A DNA stretch of 58,258 nucleotides from Natronogracilivirga saccharolytica. GTDB lineage: Bacteria > Bacteroidota > Rhodothermia > Balneolales > Natronogracilivirgulaceae. The stretch's first letter is position 1. The number at the start of each line of letters is the position of its first letter. Shown here piece by piece: positions 1-8,798 of the stretch. The DNA lies in assembly GCF_017921895.1 (NCBI RefSeq), contig NZ_JAFIDN010000015.1, positions 1-58,258 on the forward strand, in the 5' to 3' direction. A program made the translations under genes and the position numbers. The notes below the pieces were generated by a model. It searched no databases. It worked only from the letters and a program-made list of their open reading frames with translations, and was not told the origin of the DNA.

Positions 1-111
1 GGCCGCCTGGCTGATCCCATGCTCACGGCACAAATCCGAGACCTTGCGGCCTTTCTCGTTCTCAGAGAGCATGTTGAGTATCTGAGTTTCGCTGTGTTTT
101 GACTTTTTCAT
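1..111 (-). CDS. IS3-family transposase OrfA, N-terminal part (cut by window edge)
   Basis: The minus strand reads 37 codons from an ATG at 111 down to base 1. The peptide begins MKKSKHSETQILNMLSENEK and continues into a helix-turn-helix with SDLCREHGISQAA, the hallmark start of IS3/IS911-type OrfA, the DNA-binding subunit whose reading frame is joined to OrfB by frameshifting. The rest of the element lies left of the window. A plausible terminal inverted repeat ends near 171, reading TGAAAGCTTCCCCAATA on the minus strand. Confidence 0.85.
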   Translation of the reverse strand, partial: MKKSKHSETQILNMLSENEKGRKVSDLCREHGISQAA

Positions 112-171
112 AGTACCCCAATGTACGTTTTTTTCTATTTATGTGTGTTTCGATTATTGGGGAAGCTTTCA
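112..171 (-). repeat. Probable terminal inverted repeat and leader of the left IS3 element
   Basis: Read on the minus strand from 171, the end TGAAAGCTTCCCCAATA resembles TGACCCCCTCCCAATA, the inverted end seen at 324 on the neighbouring IS remnant. That similarity, and the position just upstream of orfA, suggest it is the IS end. The exact tip is inferred. Confidence 0.4.
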
Positions 172-324
172 ATCTCCTCACAGAGTTGCAATTATAACTC
201 ACTGCGACCCCACAGTTTACTGGATGGATTAACACCGAATCAGTTTTCCGAAAAACAGTTTGAAGCAGCGCCACTTACGTCCGATTCTCTACTTTTAACT
301 GGCTGAAATATTGGGAGGGGGTCA
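172..324 (+). pseudogene. Remnant of an IS3-family OrfB C-terminus with its terminal repeat
   Basis: The plus strand from about 193 to the stop at 304-306 encodes YNSLRPHSLLDGLTPNQFSE, the conserved tail of the IS3-family OrfB integrase (the usual form is YN-x-RPH-x-x-L-x-G-x-TP-x-x-F). Only this tail survives; the DDE catalytic core is missing. The stop is followed by GGGAGGGGGTCA ending at 324, which fits an IS right end. The left IS copy faces the other way and appears to have truncated this older copy. Confidence 0.65.
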
Positions 325-390
325 ATGCACAATAAACAAAAACGTCGTGAACGCTGTGAAAAACGCTGTATACTTCATGTTGTAAAAAGA

Positions 391-1962
391 ATGTTTAAGC
401 AGCTATCCAGATACTATCATACTCTCATACATCTTAAGCCGATACAAATTCGGTATCAAGTGTTTTACAAATTGAGAGATCAACTTTTTCCTGTGGAGGT
501 TCCAGTTGTTAAAAATGCATCCGGGTTTCAGGAGATTAAGTTACACCCGTTTCCAAAACAGTTTAAGCATTATTTTGGCGATGGGAAGTTTTTTTTATTA
601 AATAAAAAGTTTGCATTTGATGAAACCATTTGCTGGAATTACACCGGATATGGCAAGCTGTGGGCCTATCACCTCAACTACTTCGACTTCCTGCATCAAC
701 CCGGAATGATGTGGGATACGGGAAAAGAGCTTATCGACGATTTCTTGAAGGATATCCAAAAACGTAAAATTGGAATGGAGCCGTATCCAATATCCTTGCG
801 CACCATAAACTGGGTCAAGTTTATGACTGTCCATAATTGCTATTCGCAGGAAATTGTAGATTCTCTGAATGCTCATTTTCAGGTTCTGCAAAAAAAATTG
901 GAGTTTCACCTGCTTGCCAATCATCTTCTGGAGAATGGGTTTTCACTTCTATTCGGGGCTGTTTTCTTTCAGGATGAGAAAATCACTCATCTTACGAGAA
1001 GGATCCTGACAAGCGAACTTGAGGAACAAATTTTAGATGATGGGGCACATTTTGAGTTATCTCCGATGTATCATGTCATTTTACTTCAGAGGGCATTAGA
1101 CGGTTACAACCTTCTCATTAACAATTATCATAATCTAAAGGAGGTTCAGGATCTGCTAAAGCATAAGATTCAGATGATGGTTAACTGGCTGAATACTATA
1201 ATATTCAGTAACGGTGACATTCCGATGTTTAACGATAGCACACAAGGTCAAGCTTTAGATCCGAAAACCATCCTGGACTATGCAAAACAGTTCGGATTTC
1301 ATCCTGGACCGCTACAATTGAGCGAATCCGGATATCGAAAATTTGAGGTCGCTGATACTGAAATAGTGACAGATGTTGGGCCCTCCGGTCCGGATTACCA
1401 GCCTGGGCATGCGCATTGCGACATATTTTCTTTTGTCCTTTATCATAATGGTAAACCGGTTATTGTTGACCGTGGAATATCCACCTATCAAAAGAATTAT
1501 CTCAGGGAAGAGGAGAGGGGGACTGCCTCTCATAATACGGTGATGGTTAACGGGGAGGAGCAGTCGGATGTTTGGTGTGGTTTTCGATTAGGACGCCGTG
1601 CAAGAACCACTATTCGAGAAGATCGAAATGATTATTTATCGGCCGAACATGATGGTTACCGGTTTTTAGGTATAACACACCATCGAACATGGTCTTTAAA
1701 GGACAGCATGCTGGAGGTCAATGACCACATTTCCGGTCCGGATCATGATGCCGAGGCATACTTTCACTTTCCGCCTGATATAACACCCCGGCAGCTATCC
1801 GGTCAAAAGTATCAATGCGGTCCGCTTGTATTCCGGTTTCATGGAGCAGAGCATGTGAACACCGATACGTATGAATATTGTCAGGGCTTTAACAAACGAA
1901 CACCCTCAAAAAAGCTTGTTGTCCGGTTCCGGGGAGAGCTGCAAACCGTAATTTCAAAATGA
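391..1962 (+). CDS. Heparinase II/III-family polysaccharide lyase-like protein
   Basis: A protein of 523 residues of the family found in capsule and exopolysaccharide clusters. These proteins have an alpha/alpha-toroid N-terminal half and a beta-sandwich C-terminal half, and act on uronic-acid-containing glycans. Visible landmarks are the toroid segment HLLENGFSLLFGAVFF, DGAHFELSPMYH, FNDSTQGQ, and the C-terminal core PGHAHCDIFSF near residue 340 followed by RGTASHNTVMVNGEEQSD. The reading frame is open from ATG 325, directly after the IS end. I prefer ATG 391 because MFKQLSRYYHTLIHLKPIQI matches the usual N-terminus. No signal peptide is evident. It overlaps the next gene by 4 bp (ATGA), so the two are cotranscribed. 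The IS may have removed its native promoter and upstream neighbours. Confidence 0.85.
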   Translation: MFKQLSRYYHTLIHLKPIQIRYQVFYKLRDQLFPVEVPVVKNASGFQEIKLHPFPKQFKHYFGDGKFFLLNKKFAFDETICWNYTGYGKLWAYHLNYFDFLHQPGMMWDTGKELIDDFLKDIQKRKIGMEPYPISLRTINWVKFMTVHNCYSQEIVDSLNAHFQVLQKKLEFHLLANHLLENGFSLLFGAVFFQDEKITHLTRRILTSELEEQILDDGAHFELSPMYHVILLQRALDGYNLLINNYHNLKEVQDLLKHKIQMMVNWLNTIIFSNGDIPMFNDSTQGQALDPKTILDYAKQFGFHPGPLQLSESGYRKFEVADTEIVTDVGPSGPDYQPGHAHCDIFSFVLYHNGKPVIVDRGISTYQKNYLREEERGTASHNTVMVNGEEQSDVWCGFRLGRRARTTIREDRNDYLSAEHDGYRFLGITHHRTWSLKDSMLEVNDHISGPDHDAEAYFHFPPDITPRQLSGQKYQCGPLVFRFHGAEHVNTDTYEYCQGFNKRTPSKKLVVRFRGELQTVISK

Positions 1963-3170
1963 ACATACTCTTTATAACCGACAATTTTCCGCCTGAGGTT
2001 AATGCACCGGCTACCAGGACCTATGAACACTGCAAGGAATGGGTCAGGCAGGGAGCCCGTGTTACTGTCATCACAGGAGCGCCCAATTTTCCACAGGGGA
2101 AAGTGTTCGACGGGTATAAGAACAAATTATATCAGAAAGAGGTCGTAGACGGCATTCAAGTGGTAAGGGTCTGGACGTACATAACCCGAAACCAGGGGTT
2201 TATGCGCCGGACGCTGGATTATCTCAGCTTTGCTTTTACCTCTTTTCTTGCAGGGCTGTTTCAAAAAGCCGATGTTATTGTCGCAACATCGCCTCAGTTT
2301 TTTACAACCTGGGCGGGATGGGCGCTGTCCAAATTGAAGCGGAAGCCATGGGTTTTTGAGCTCAGGGATTTATGGCCGGAATCCATAAAATCAGTCGGCG
2401 CACTGAATGACGGCAAGCTCTATCAATTTCTCGAGAAAATAGAACTTGGCTTGTACGACAGTGCCGATCACATCATTCCCAATACGGATGCCTTTCGCAA
2501 AAACCTGATTGAACGGGGGGTCGATAAGAACGGCATTTCTGTTATTACCAATGGCTCCAACCTGGATCTGTTTACGCCTCCGCCTAACGGTCAAACCGAT
2601 GCACTGAAAGCCAAATTGGGGATATCGGATAAATTTACTGTCGGATATATCGGCACGCACGGTATGGCTCATGCCCTTGATTTTATTGTTGATTCGGTGT
2701 ATGAAATGCAGGATGCCAACATACATTTTTTGTTTATCGGAGATGGAGCGGAGAAAGAAAACATCAGACAAAAAGTTGAAAAATATAAACTTACTAATGT
2801 GACGATGCTCGATCCCGTTCCTAAAAATGACATGCCGCTGTATTTATCAATTATAGATGTTTCGTTAGTTCCCTTGAAAAAGAGCGATACATTCAAAACA
2901 GTGATACCGTCCAAAATTTTTGAAGCAGCAGCAATGGACAAACCGGTGCTTCTGGGAGTGGACGGACAGGCAAGAAAAATAATTGAAAAGTATGAATCAG
3001 GGTTGTATTTTAATCCCGAAAATAAAGCGGACTTCATCGAGAAAACCCGTTTAATCGCTGACAACAAAGAACTATATAAGTCACTCGCCCGCAACTGCCG
3101 TAGGCTGGCAACCGACTTTGACAGAAAAAAACTTGCTAATGAAATGCTTGAGGTATTGTCAAGAGTTTAA
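1959..3170 (+). CDS. Family 4 glycosyltransferase (WbuB-like)
   Basis: A 403-residue GT-B retaining glycosyltransferase acting at the inner face of the membrane during polysaccharide assembly. The N-terminus DNFPPEVNAPATRTYEHCKE and the motif FELRDLWPESI near residue 134 are typical of WbuB-like GT4 enzymes. The C-terminal nucleotide-sugar domain contains GYIGTHGMAH and the E-x7-E-type stretch PSKIFEAAAMDKPVLLG near residue 320. Its start overlaps the stop of the heparinase-like gene, so translational coupling is likely. Donor and acceptor sugars cannot be told from sequence; WbuB relatives often transfer N-acetylated 6-deoxy sugars. Confidence 0.88.
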   Translation: MNILFITDNFPPEVNAPATRTYEHCKEWVRQGARVTVITGAPNFPQGKVFDGYKNKLYQKEVVDGIQVVRVWTYITRNQGFMRRTLDYLSFAFTSFLAGLFQKADVIVATSPQFFTTWAGWALSKLKRKPWVFELRDLWPESIKSVGALNDGKLYQFLEKIELGLYDSADHIIPNTDAFRKNLIERGVDKNGISVITNGSNLDLFTPPPNGQTDALKAKLGISDKFTVGYIGTHGMAHALDFIVDSVYEMQDANIHFLFIGDGAEKENIRQKVEKYKLTNVTMLDPVPKNDMPLYLSIIDVSLVPLKKSDTFKTVIPSKIFEAAAMDKPVLLGVDGQARKIIEKYESGLYFNPENKADFIEKTRLIADNKELYKSLARNCRRLATDFDRKKLANEMLEVLSRV

Positions 3171-3246
3171 TCCACTCAGTTTCATTAATAAGACCGAGCA
3201 CACGCGAGTCGCAGAATACAAAACTATGTCTAAATATTAAAAAAAA

Positions 3247-3276
3247 TTAATATTTAGCGTTTTTATTTGTATCTTG
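3247..3276 (+). promoter_or_regulatory. Probable promoter of the WecA/TagO-like gene
   Basis: The 169-bp gap before 3340 is AT-rich and contains TATCTTG at 3270-3276, matching the TAnnTTTG-type -7 element of Bacteroidota sigma factors. An AT-rich -33 region lies about 20 bp upstream. This would give a leader of about 55 nt. Confidence 0.45.
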
Positions 3277-3339
3277 CCGCGAACATCAAGAAACAATATT
3301 TGTGATATAACACAATAACTTACTGAACGGTAATACATT

Positions 3340-4515
3340 ATGGAGGTATTTTACAGCCTGCCCATACAAATGATTTTAGCTTTCATCATCGCATCCGGTG
3401 TAGCATGGTATGCTATACCCGTCATCATCAGGGTTTCGTATGAAAAAGGTTTGCTGGATGTTCCTGACGAGGACAGAAAACGTCATAAAAGGATGACGTC
3501 TAACCTGGGCGGTATGGCCATATTCATCAGTGTCAGTTTCACCTATCTGTTTTTTAACAACAACACTCTGAACGAGGGATTCGGCTGGTTCGCCGCCGCA
3601 GTACTAATCCTGTTTTTGTTGGGAATGAAGGACGATATCAACGCCATATCTGCCAGGAAAAAGCTTATCGGGCAAATTGCTGCAGCAGTACTCGCAATTG
3701 GTTCCGGAGCCACTATTACCAGCTTGTACGGACTTTTCGGAATTCACGAAATCCCCTTTACTGTGGGGGCAGTTATCACCGCTGTTGTTATTGTGGCTCT
3801 GGTCAATGCCTATAATCTGATTGATGGCATTGACGGACTGGCCGGATTTACCGGTATCATCAGTTCTGTTTTGCTTGCCGTCTGGTTTGGTTCACAGGGT
3901 TATTTCCCGTTAGCCATTCTTGCCACAACACTGGCAGGTGCGTTATCCGCCTTTCTGATATTCAACTGGCAGCCGGCCCGGATTTTCATGGGTGACAGCG
4001 GATCAATGGTGATCGGATTTATCCTTGCATTCCTCTGCATTCATTTTATTGAGCTGAGTGTTGCCAACGCCAGTGAGGCATTTCATTTCGCTTCCAGCCC
4101 GGTCATTGCCGTCGCCGTGATGTTCATCCCGATTTTTGACACCATACGCGTCATTGTTGTGAGATTTTTGAAAGGGCGTCCCATATTCAAGCCGGACCGC
4201 TATCACATCCACCACTATCTCAAGGATGCCGGACTGAACGATGCCAGGGTCGTGCTGTTGCTGGGTGCTGTTCAGACCATAGCCATTATCATCGCCTTTG
4301 CATTTCAGCCATTTTCGGTATCCGTTGGACTGTTTGCAATGCTGACCTATGCCGCATTTATCAGCTACGGCGCATTTGCACTCAGAAATAATCTGAGAGA
4401 CTCCGTTGCCAGAGCCGAGTACGCACAATTGAACGGAACCGGCTCCTCATCCGGTAGAAAAAATGGTGTCCATCGCAAAGAGCGGCAGGAAGCTTATGAA
4501 TACACAGAAAACTGA
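3340..4515 (+). CDS. MraY/WecA/TagO-family undecaprenyl-phosphate sugar-1-phosphate transferase
   Basis: A 391-residue polytopic membrane protein that starts a glycan chain by moving a HexNAc-1-phosphate from its UDP form onto undecaprenyl phosphate. The family's Mg-binding and catalytic motifs are present in order: DDINAISARKK near residue 97, NAYNLIDGIDGLAG near 155, FMGDSGSM near 215 and the HIHHYL histidine motif near 289 (PDRYHIHHYL), which separates WecA/TagO types from MraY. It has about ten hydrophobic segments and a polar C-terminal tail. It has its own promoter and is followed 17 bp later by the epimerase gene. Substrate is probably UDP-GlcNAc, by family. Confidence 0.92.
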   Translation: MEVFYSLPIQMILAFIIASGVAWYAIPVIIRVSYEKGLLDVPDEDRKRHKRMTSNLGGMAIFISVSFTYLFFNNNTLNEGFGWFAAAVLILFLLGMKDDINAISARKKLIGQIAAAVLAIGSGATITSLYGLFGIHEIPFTVGAVITAVVIVALVNAYNLIDGIDGLAGFTGIISSVLLAVWFGSQGYFPLAILATTLAGALSAFLIFNWQPARIFMGDSGSMVIGFILAFLCIHFIELSVANASEAFHFASSPVIAVAVMFIPIFDTIRVIVVRFLKGRPIFKPDRYHIHHYLKDAGLNDARVVLLLGAVQTIAIIIAFAFQPFSVSVGLFAMLTYAAFISYGAFALRNNLRDSVARAEYAQLNGTGSSSGRKNGVHRKERQEAYEYTEN

Positions 4516-4532
4516 ATAGTCAGTCCTTGTCC

Positions 4533-5585
4533 ATGAATGTATTGGTTACCGGCACTGCCGGATTTATCGGTTATCATACGGTCAACAAGCTTTTGTCATC
4601 GGGGTACCGTGTTACCGGACTGGATCATCTGAACACGTATTATGATGTCAATCTGAAATATGATCGCCTCCGGGAAACGGGTATCGATCCAGAATCTTTA
4701 AATACCGGGGAGGTGGCTGCAAGTGCAACGAACGATAACTACCGCTTTGTCCGGATGGATCTGCAGGACAAAGAGCAGATTTTCAATTTATTCGAGTCAG
4801 AAAAGTTTGACGTGGTAATCAACCTGGCCGCCCAGGCCGGTGTCCGGCACAGCCTTACGCATCCGCAGGAGTACATCGACTACAATATCACCGGCTTTCT
4901 GAATATTCTGGAAGCATGCCGTTTTCATCCGGTCAGGCACCTGATATACGCATCCTCCAGTTCCGTGTACGGCATGAATACCCGGATGCCCTTCTCTGTC
5001 CGTCAGAATGTGGACCATCCGGTGTCGCTTTATGCCGCTACCAAGAAATCAAACGAGCTGATGGCCCACACCTACGCCCATCTGTTCGGCGTTCCAAGTA
5101 CCGGACTTCGCTTTTTTACCGTCTACGGTCCATGGGGCCGTCCCGATATGGCGCTGTTTCTCTTCACGAAGGCCATTCTGGAAGGAAAGCCCATCGATAT
5201 ATACAATCACGGCAAAATGGAGCGTGATTTCACCTATGTCGATGATATTGTCGAAAGTATTTCACGGCTTGTGCCGAAAGAGCCATCCGGCAGTAACACA
5301 TGGTCAGGCGATCAGCCGGACCCGGCTTCCAGCACCGCACCTTATCAGCTTTTCAACATCGGCCATAACAGTCCGGTGTCCCTTATGGATTTCATCCGGG
5401 AGATCGAGCGCGCGATCGGTAAGGAAGCGGTAAAAAACTATATGGACATGCAGCCCGGAGATGTACCCAAAACATGGGCTGATGTCAGCGATCTGTATGA
5501 TTACATCGATTATTCCCCGCAAATCGGGATCCGGGAGGGAATTTCAAATTTTATCAACTGGTACAGGTCGTACTACCGGAAGTAG
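4533..5585 (+). CDS. UDP-glucuronate 4-epimerase (SDR-type NAD-dependent)
   Basis: A 350-residue extended short-chain dehydrogenase. The Rossmann motif GTAGFIG sits at residues 8-14. Other landmarks are NLAAQAGVRHS, YASSSSVYG and the catalytic SLYAATKKSNE, with Tyr near residue 167. The segment GRPDMALFLFTKAI with GKPIDIYNHGKMERDFTYVD is characteristic of UDP-glucuronate 4-epimerases (Cap1J/LspL/GAE group), which make UDP-galacturonate. ATG 4533 is preferred over an in-frame TTG 6 bp upstream. It follows the WecA-like gene closely and is probably cotranscribed with it. Supply of a uronic acid fits the lyase-like gene upstream. Confidence 0.87.
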   Translation: MNVLVTGTAGFIGYHTVNKLLSSGYRVTGLDHLNTYYDVNLKYDRLRETGIDPESLNTGEVAASATNDNYRFVRMDLQDKEQIFNLFESEKFDVVINLAAQAGVRHSLTHPQEYIDYNITGFLNILEACRFHPVRHLIYASSSSVYGMNTRMPFSVRQNVDHPVSLYAATKKSNELMAHTYAHLFGVPSTGLRFFTVYGPWGRPDMALFLFTKAILEGKPIDIYNHGKMERDFTYVDDIVESISRLVPKEPSGSNTWSGDQPDPASSTAPYQLFNIGHNSPVSLMDFIREIERAIGKEAVKNYMDMQPGDVPKTWADVSDLYDYIDYSPQIGIREGISNFINWYRSYYRK

Positions 5586-5954
5586 CCGGTAACAACCGGG
5601 AATCAACTGATTTTGCAGTTGATTACATTATCCAGTGCCTTCCCAAAAGCCAATCCATCAGGGCTATACCTTAAAAACCGGAATCAGGTGAATAACTTTT
5701 GACTCTTTCCCGTCCGTTTTATACCTTGTTCATGTAAAACAATGGGGGAAAGCAAGTTAGTCAGTCTTCGCGAGCGTCATCAAGCCCATTAAAAACAGTC
5801 AGTAATCCCTGCGGGGATGGTTGATCCGGCAGCAGTCGCCGGGGTGTAATCCGGTTGCCTGTTGCTGTTTTGAAGAGAAGGAAGTCCGGGATGAGGGTCC
5901 CGTTCAGTACATATTCGTCAGATGTAAATTTTGCATCCATAATTCATTCACGAG
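5586..5954 (+). promoter_or_regulatory. Promoter and long structured leader before the aminotransferase gene
   Basis: There is no gene in these 369 bp. A Bacteroidota-type promoter is visible: TTTG at 5698-5701, a 20-bp spacer, then TACCTTG at 5722-5728. The implied leader is about 220 nt long and contains two compact hairpins: ATCCC-TGCG-GGGAT at 5805-5818, and CCGGC-7nt-GCCGG at 5826-5842. No T-tract follows, so neither is an evident terminator. The role of the leader is unknown. Confidence 0.45.
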
Positions 5955-7163
5955 ATGTCATCAATCAATAATTCCGGTTTCAATACCATACCCGTCCTTG
6001 ATCTCAAACCCGAAGTCCGCCACATGCGTCATGAGCTTAAACAGGCATGCCATCATGTTATGGAACATGCCCGGTTTGTCATGGGTCCGGAAGTCGAGGA
6101 GCTCGAGGCCCTGGTGGCCGGCTGCATGGACGTCAGGCATGCCGTCGGGGTCAATTCCGGCACCGATGCCCTGCTGATCTCCCTCCGAGCCGCGGGTATC
6201 GGGGAGGGGGATGAGGTCATCACCACCACGTTCACTTCTTTTGCCACCGCCGAAGCCATTGAAATGACCGGCGCCCGTCCGGTGTTTGCGGACATCAGTC
6301 CGAAGGACTGCAACATCGATCCCGATGCTGTAGAGGCCGCCATCACGCCGCAGACCAAAGCCATCGTGCCGGTCCACCTGTACGGCAAGTCCGCCGACAT
6401 GCCGCGCATCATGGAGATCGCCGAAAAGCACGATCTGATCGTCATTGAAGACTGCGCCCAGTCGTTCGGGGCCGCCTGGCATGATCACGGCAGTAAGAGC
6501 GGACAGCAGGCCGGTGCACATCCGGAACGCAGGGAGGCGTACCGGGGCCGCCTGACCGGGACGTTTGGCCTGGCCGGGGCGTTTTCCTTCTTCCCGTCCA
6601 AAAACATGGGCGGATTCGGCGACGGCGGCATGATCATCACCAACGACGACCAGGTGGCCGCTCAGGCAGCCATGCTGCGCATGCACGGCGCCCGGAAGAA
6701 ATACCACAATGAGGTGCCCGGCTACAATTCGCGGCTCGACACCCTCCAGGCATCCATGCTTCAGGTGAAAATGAAGTACTTTTCGGCGTTCAACAGCCGG
6801 CGCCGGAGCGTGGCCCTGCGCTATATCGATGAACTCCGGGATATCGGCAGCATTCAGCTGCCGGAACTTCCCGATGACGGACATGTCTATCATCAGTTCA
6901 CGCTGCAGCTGCTTGAGGGCGATCGCGATATATTTGCCGAATATCTCAAATGCGAGGGGATTCAGACCGCGGTCTGTTATCCCGTGCCGTGCCATCAGCT
7001 TCCGCTCTACAAAGATGAGCCGTGGTCGCTGCCCGTGGCCGAGCGGGTCAAAGACCGTGTCATCAGCCTTCCTATCGGACCCTTTTTGTCCGAAAACGAT
7101 CAGGACCGGGTGATTGCGGCGGTCCGGGAATATCTTCTGGACGTGCAGAAAGAACTGTGCTGA
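5955..7163 (+). CDS. DegT/DnrJ/EryC1/StrS-family sugar aminotransferase
   Basis: A 402-residue PLP-dependent aminotransferase acting on nucleotide-linked keto sugars. The family signature is complete: SGTDALLISLRA, PVHLYGKSADM, the cofactor-binding IEDCAQSFGA (Asp166), and SFFPSKNMGGFGDGG with the Schiff-base Lys216. With the adjoining UDP-HexNAc dehydrogenase and UDP-GlcNAc 2-epimerase, a WbpE-like role in making a 3-amino uronic acid (ManNAc3NAcA-type) is plausible. However, no WbpB dehydrogenase or WbpD acetyltransferase is adjacent. Unusually, about 20 polar residues (roughly 176-196) are inserted between GAAW and GTFG, where relatives have a short loop. Confidence 0.9.
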   Translation: MSSINNSGFNTIPVLDLKPEVRHMRHELKQACHHVMEHARFVMGPEVEELEALVAGCMDVRHAVGVNSGTDALLISLRAAGIGEGDEVITTTFTSFATAEAIEMTGARPVFADISPKDCNIDPDAVEAAITPQTKAIVPVHLYGKSADMPRIMEIAEKHDLIVIEDCAQSFGAAWHDHGSKSGQQAGAHPERREAYRGRLTGTFGLAGAFSFFPSKNMGGFGDGGMIITNDDQVAAQAAMLRMHGARKKYHNEVPGYNSRLDTLQASMLQVKMKYFSAFNSRRRSVALRYIDELRDIGSIQLPELPDDGHVYHQFTLQLLEGDRDIFAEYLKCEGIQTAVCYPVPCHQLPLYKDEPWSLPVAERVKDRVISLPIGPFLSENDQDRVIAAVREYLLDVQKELC

Positions 7164-7236
7164 GAAGCGCGGCAGCCGGAAGTCACCGCATATGCATACG
7201 GGCAATTGCACCCTTGACAGCCCGAATCGTCCGGAC

Positions 7237-7263
7237 ACATTTTCCGCTGATTTTCGTATCTTT
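7237..7263 (+). promoter_or_regulatory. Possible promoter of the nucleotide-sugar dehydrogenase gene
   Basis: TATCTTT at 7257-7263 matches the Bacteroidota -7 consensus and lies 47 bp before the ATG at 7310. The -33 region (TTTTCC) matches poorly. The gap from the aminotransferase stop is 146 bp, so both readthrough and an internal promoter are possible. Confidence 0.35.
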
Positions 7264-7309
7264 TACCGTTGCAACGACAATAAATTCATATAACTATAGA
7301 CTTACTTTC

Positions 7310-8668
7310 ATGACCAGAAACGCTGCTGTTGAAACATCCGAACACACCGTCGCGGGAATCCTGCGGCGCATCGAAGAGAAAACCTACACGGTCGGTATCG
7401 TCGGACTGGGTTACGTCGGCCTGCCGCTGATCGACACGTTTTATCGTAAAGGCTTCCCCGTCATGGGCTTCGACATCGACGAGACCAAGATCGACGCCTT
7501 CCGCGAGGGGCGGAGCTACATCCGCCACTTCAGCAACGAGGCGTTCGCCGAGCTGGGGCGGTCCGACCGCTGCACGCTGACCACCGACTTTTCGCGCGTC
7601 AGCGAGGCCGATGCCATCCTGATGTGCGTGCCCACGCCGCTCGACCATCACCGCGAGCCGGACATGAGCTATGTCGAGGCCACCGTCCGCACCGTCGCCC
7701 CGCACATGCGCAAGGGCCAGCTGCTGATCCTGGAGTCGACCACCTGGCCGGGCACCACCGACGAGCTCATCCGCCCGCTGGCCGAAGAGCTTTCGGGACT
7801 GGAAGCCGGCACCGATTTTTACCTGGCCTACAGCCCCGAGCGCGAGGATCCGGGCAACGAAAAGTACAACACCGGCACCATCCCCAAGGTGATCGGCGGC
7901 GACGGCGAGGATGCGCTGAACATCGCCCGCGAGCTGTATGACGCGGTGATTTCGGAGGTCGTGCCGGTCAGCAACACGCGCACCGCCGAGGCGGTCAAGC
8001 TGCTCGAGAACATTTTCCGCTCGGTCAACATCGCCCTGGTCAACGAGCTCAAGATCGTCTTCCAGCGCATGGGCATCGATGTGCACGAGGTGATCGACGC
8101 GGCGGCCACCAAGCCGTTCGGCTTCATGAAATTCACACCGGGTCCGGGCCTGGGCGGACACTGCATCCCCATCGACCCGTTTTACCTGACCTGGAAGGCG
8201 CGCGAGTTCGGCATCAACACCCGCTTCATCGAGCTGGCCGGCGAGGTCAACACCGACATGCCGCGCTATGTGGTGCAGCGTACGGTGGAGGCGCTGAACA
8301 TCGACCGCAAAGCGATGAACGGCAGCAAGATCCTGATGATCGGGCTGGCCTACAAGCCGAATGTGGATGACGACCGCGAGTCGCCGACGTATGTGCTGAT
8401 GGATCTGTACACCGAGATGGGCGCGGATGTGTCGTATTATGATCCGTATGTGCCGGTGATCCGGCCGTCGCGGGAGTACGGGCACTGGGCCGGAACGAAG
8501 TCGGTGGAGTGGACCGAAGAGGAGATCTCGCAATTTGACGCGGTGGTGATTGCCACCAATCACCGCGATATCGATTACCGGCAGCTGGCGGCGTGGTCGC
8601 AGCGGATTGTGGATACGCGCAATGTGTACGGCAACGCGGATGTGCCGGAGCATGTGACGAAGGCGTAA
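7310..8668 (+). CDS. UDP-N-acetyl-D-hexosamine 6-dehydrogenase (WbpA/TviB/WecC group)
   Basis: A 452-residue NAD-dependent enzyme that oxidises C6 of a UDP-HexNAc to a uronic acid in two steps. The N-terminal NAD motif GLGYVGLPL sits near residue 30. ESTTWPGTT and SPEREDPGN follow, and the catalytic cysteine is Cys285 in GLGGHCIPIDPFYL. The C-terminal UDP-binding half has GLAYKPNVDDDRESP. SPEREDPGN and the GHCIPIDP context point to the UDP-GlcNAc/ManNAc branch rather than UDP-glucose dehydrogenase. ATG 7310 is chosen because the open frame to the left (to 7022) overlaps the aminotransferase gene and has no homology. It is visibly more GC-rich than its neighbours. Confidence 0.9.
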   Translation: MTRNAAVETSEHTVAGILRRIEEKTYTVGIVGLGYVGLPLIDTFYRKGFPVMGFDIDETKIDAFREGRSYIRHFSNEAFAELGRSDRCTLTTDFSRVSEADAILMCVPTPLDHHREPDMSYVEATVRTVAPHMRKGQLLILESTTWPGTTDELIRPLAEELSGLEAGTDFYLAYSPEREDPGNEKYNTGTIPKVIGGDGEDALNIARELYDAVISEVVPVSNTRTAEAVKLLENIFRSVNIALVNELKIVFQRMGIDVHEVIDAAATKPFGFMKFTPGPGLGGHCIPIDPFYLTWKAREFGINTRFIELAGEVNTDMPRYVVQRTVEALNIDRKAMNGSKILMIGLAYKPNVDDDRESPTYVLMDLYTEMGADVSYYDPYVPVIRPSREYGHWAGTKSVEWTEEEISQFDAVVIATNHRDIDYRQLAAWSQRIVDTRNVYGNADVPEHVTKA

Positions 8669-8669
8669 T

Positions 8670-8798
8670 ATGGCTCAATCTCATTCACAATCACACACAG
8701 CAGCAGGTCTGTTGTCAGATTATCAGAACAAGGACCGTATTGAAAAGGAAACATCCGCCTGGTCTGAAGCAGTAAAGGAAAAACATGGAAATACCTGA
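8670..8798 (+). CDS. Possible 42-residue small protein, unknown
   Basis: An ATG one base after the dehydrogenase stop opens a 42-codon frame reading MAQSHSQSHTAAGLLSDYQN and ending AVKEKHGNT. It is hydrophilic, with a helix-forming C-terminal half and no signal peptide. The tight spacing suggests translational coupling. I recognise no family, and it could be a remnant of a larger gene or chance. Confidence 0.25.
   Translation: MAQSHSQSHTAAGLLSDYQNKDRIEKETSAWSEAVKEKHGNT

Noticed and set aside
7022-7309. N-terminal extension of the dehydrogenase gene to 7022
   Set aside because: It would overlap the aminotransferase gene by over 140 bp and add residues with no homology; ATG 7310 gives the standard N-terminus.
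5961-8653. Long minus-strand frames (425 and 455 codons) over the aminotransferase and dehydrogenase genes
   Set aside because: Both are shadows of well-conserved plus-strand enzymes in GC-rich sequence and show no family features.
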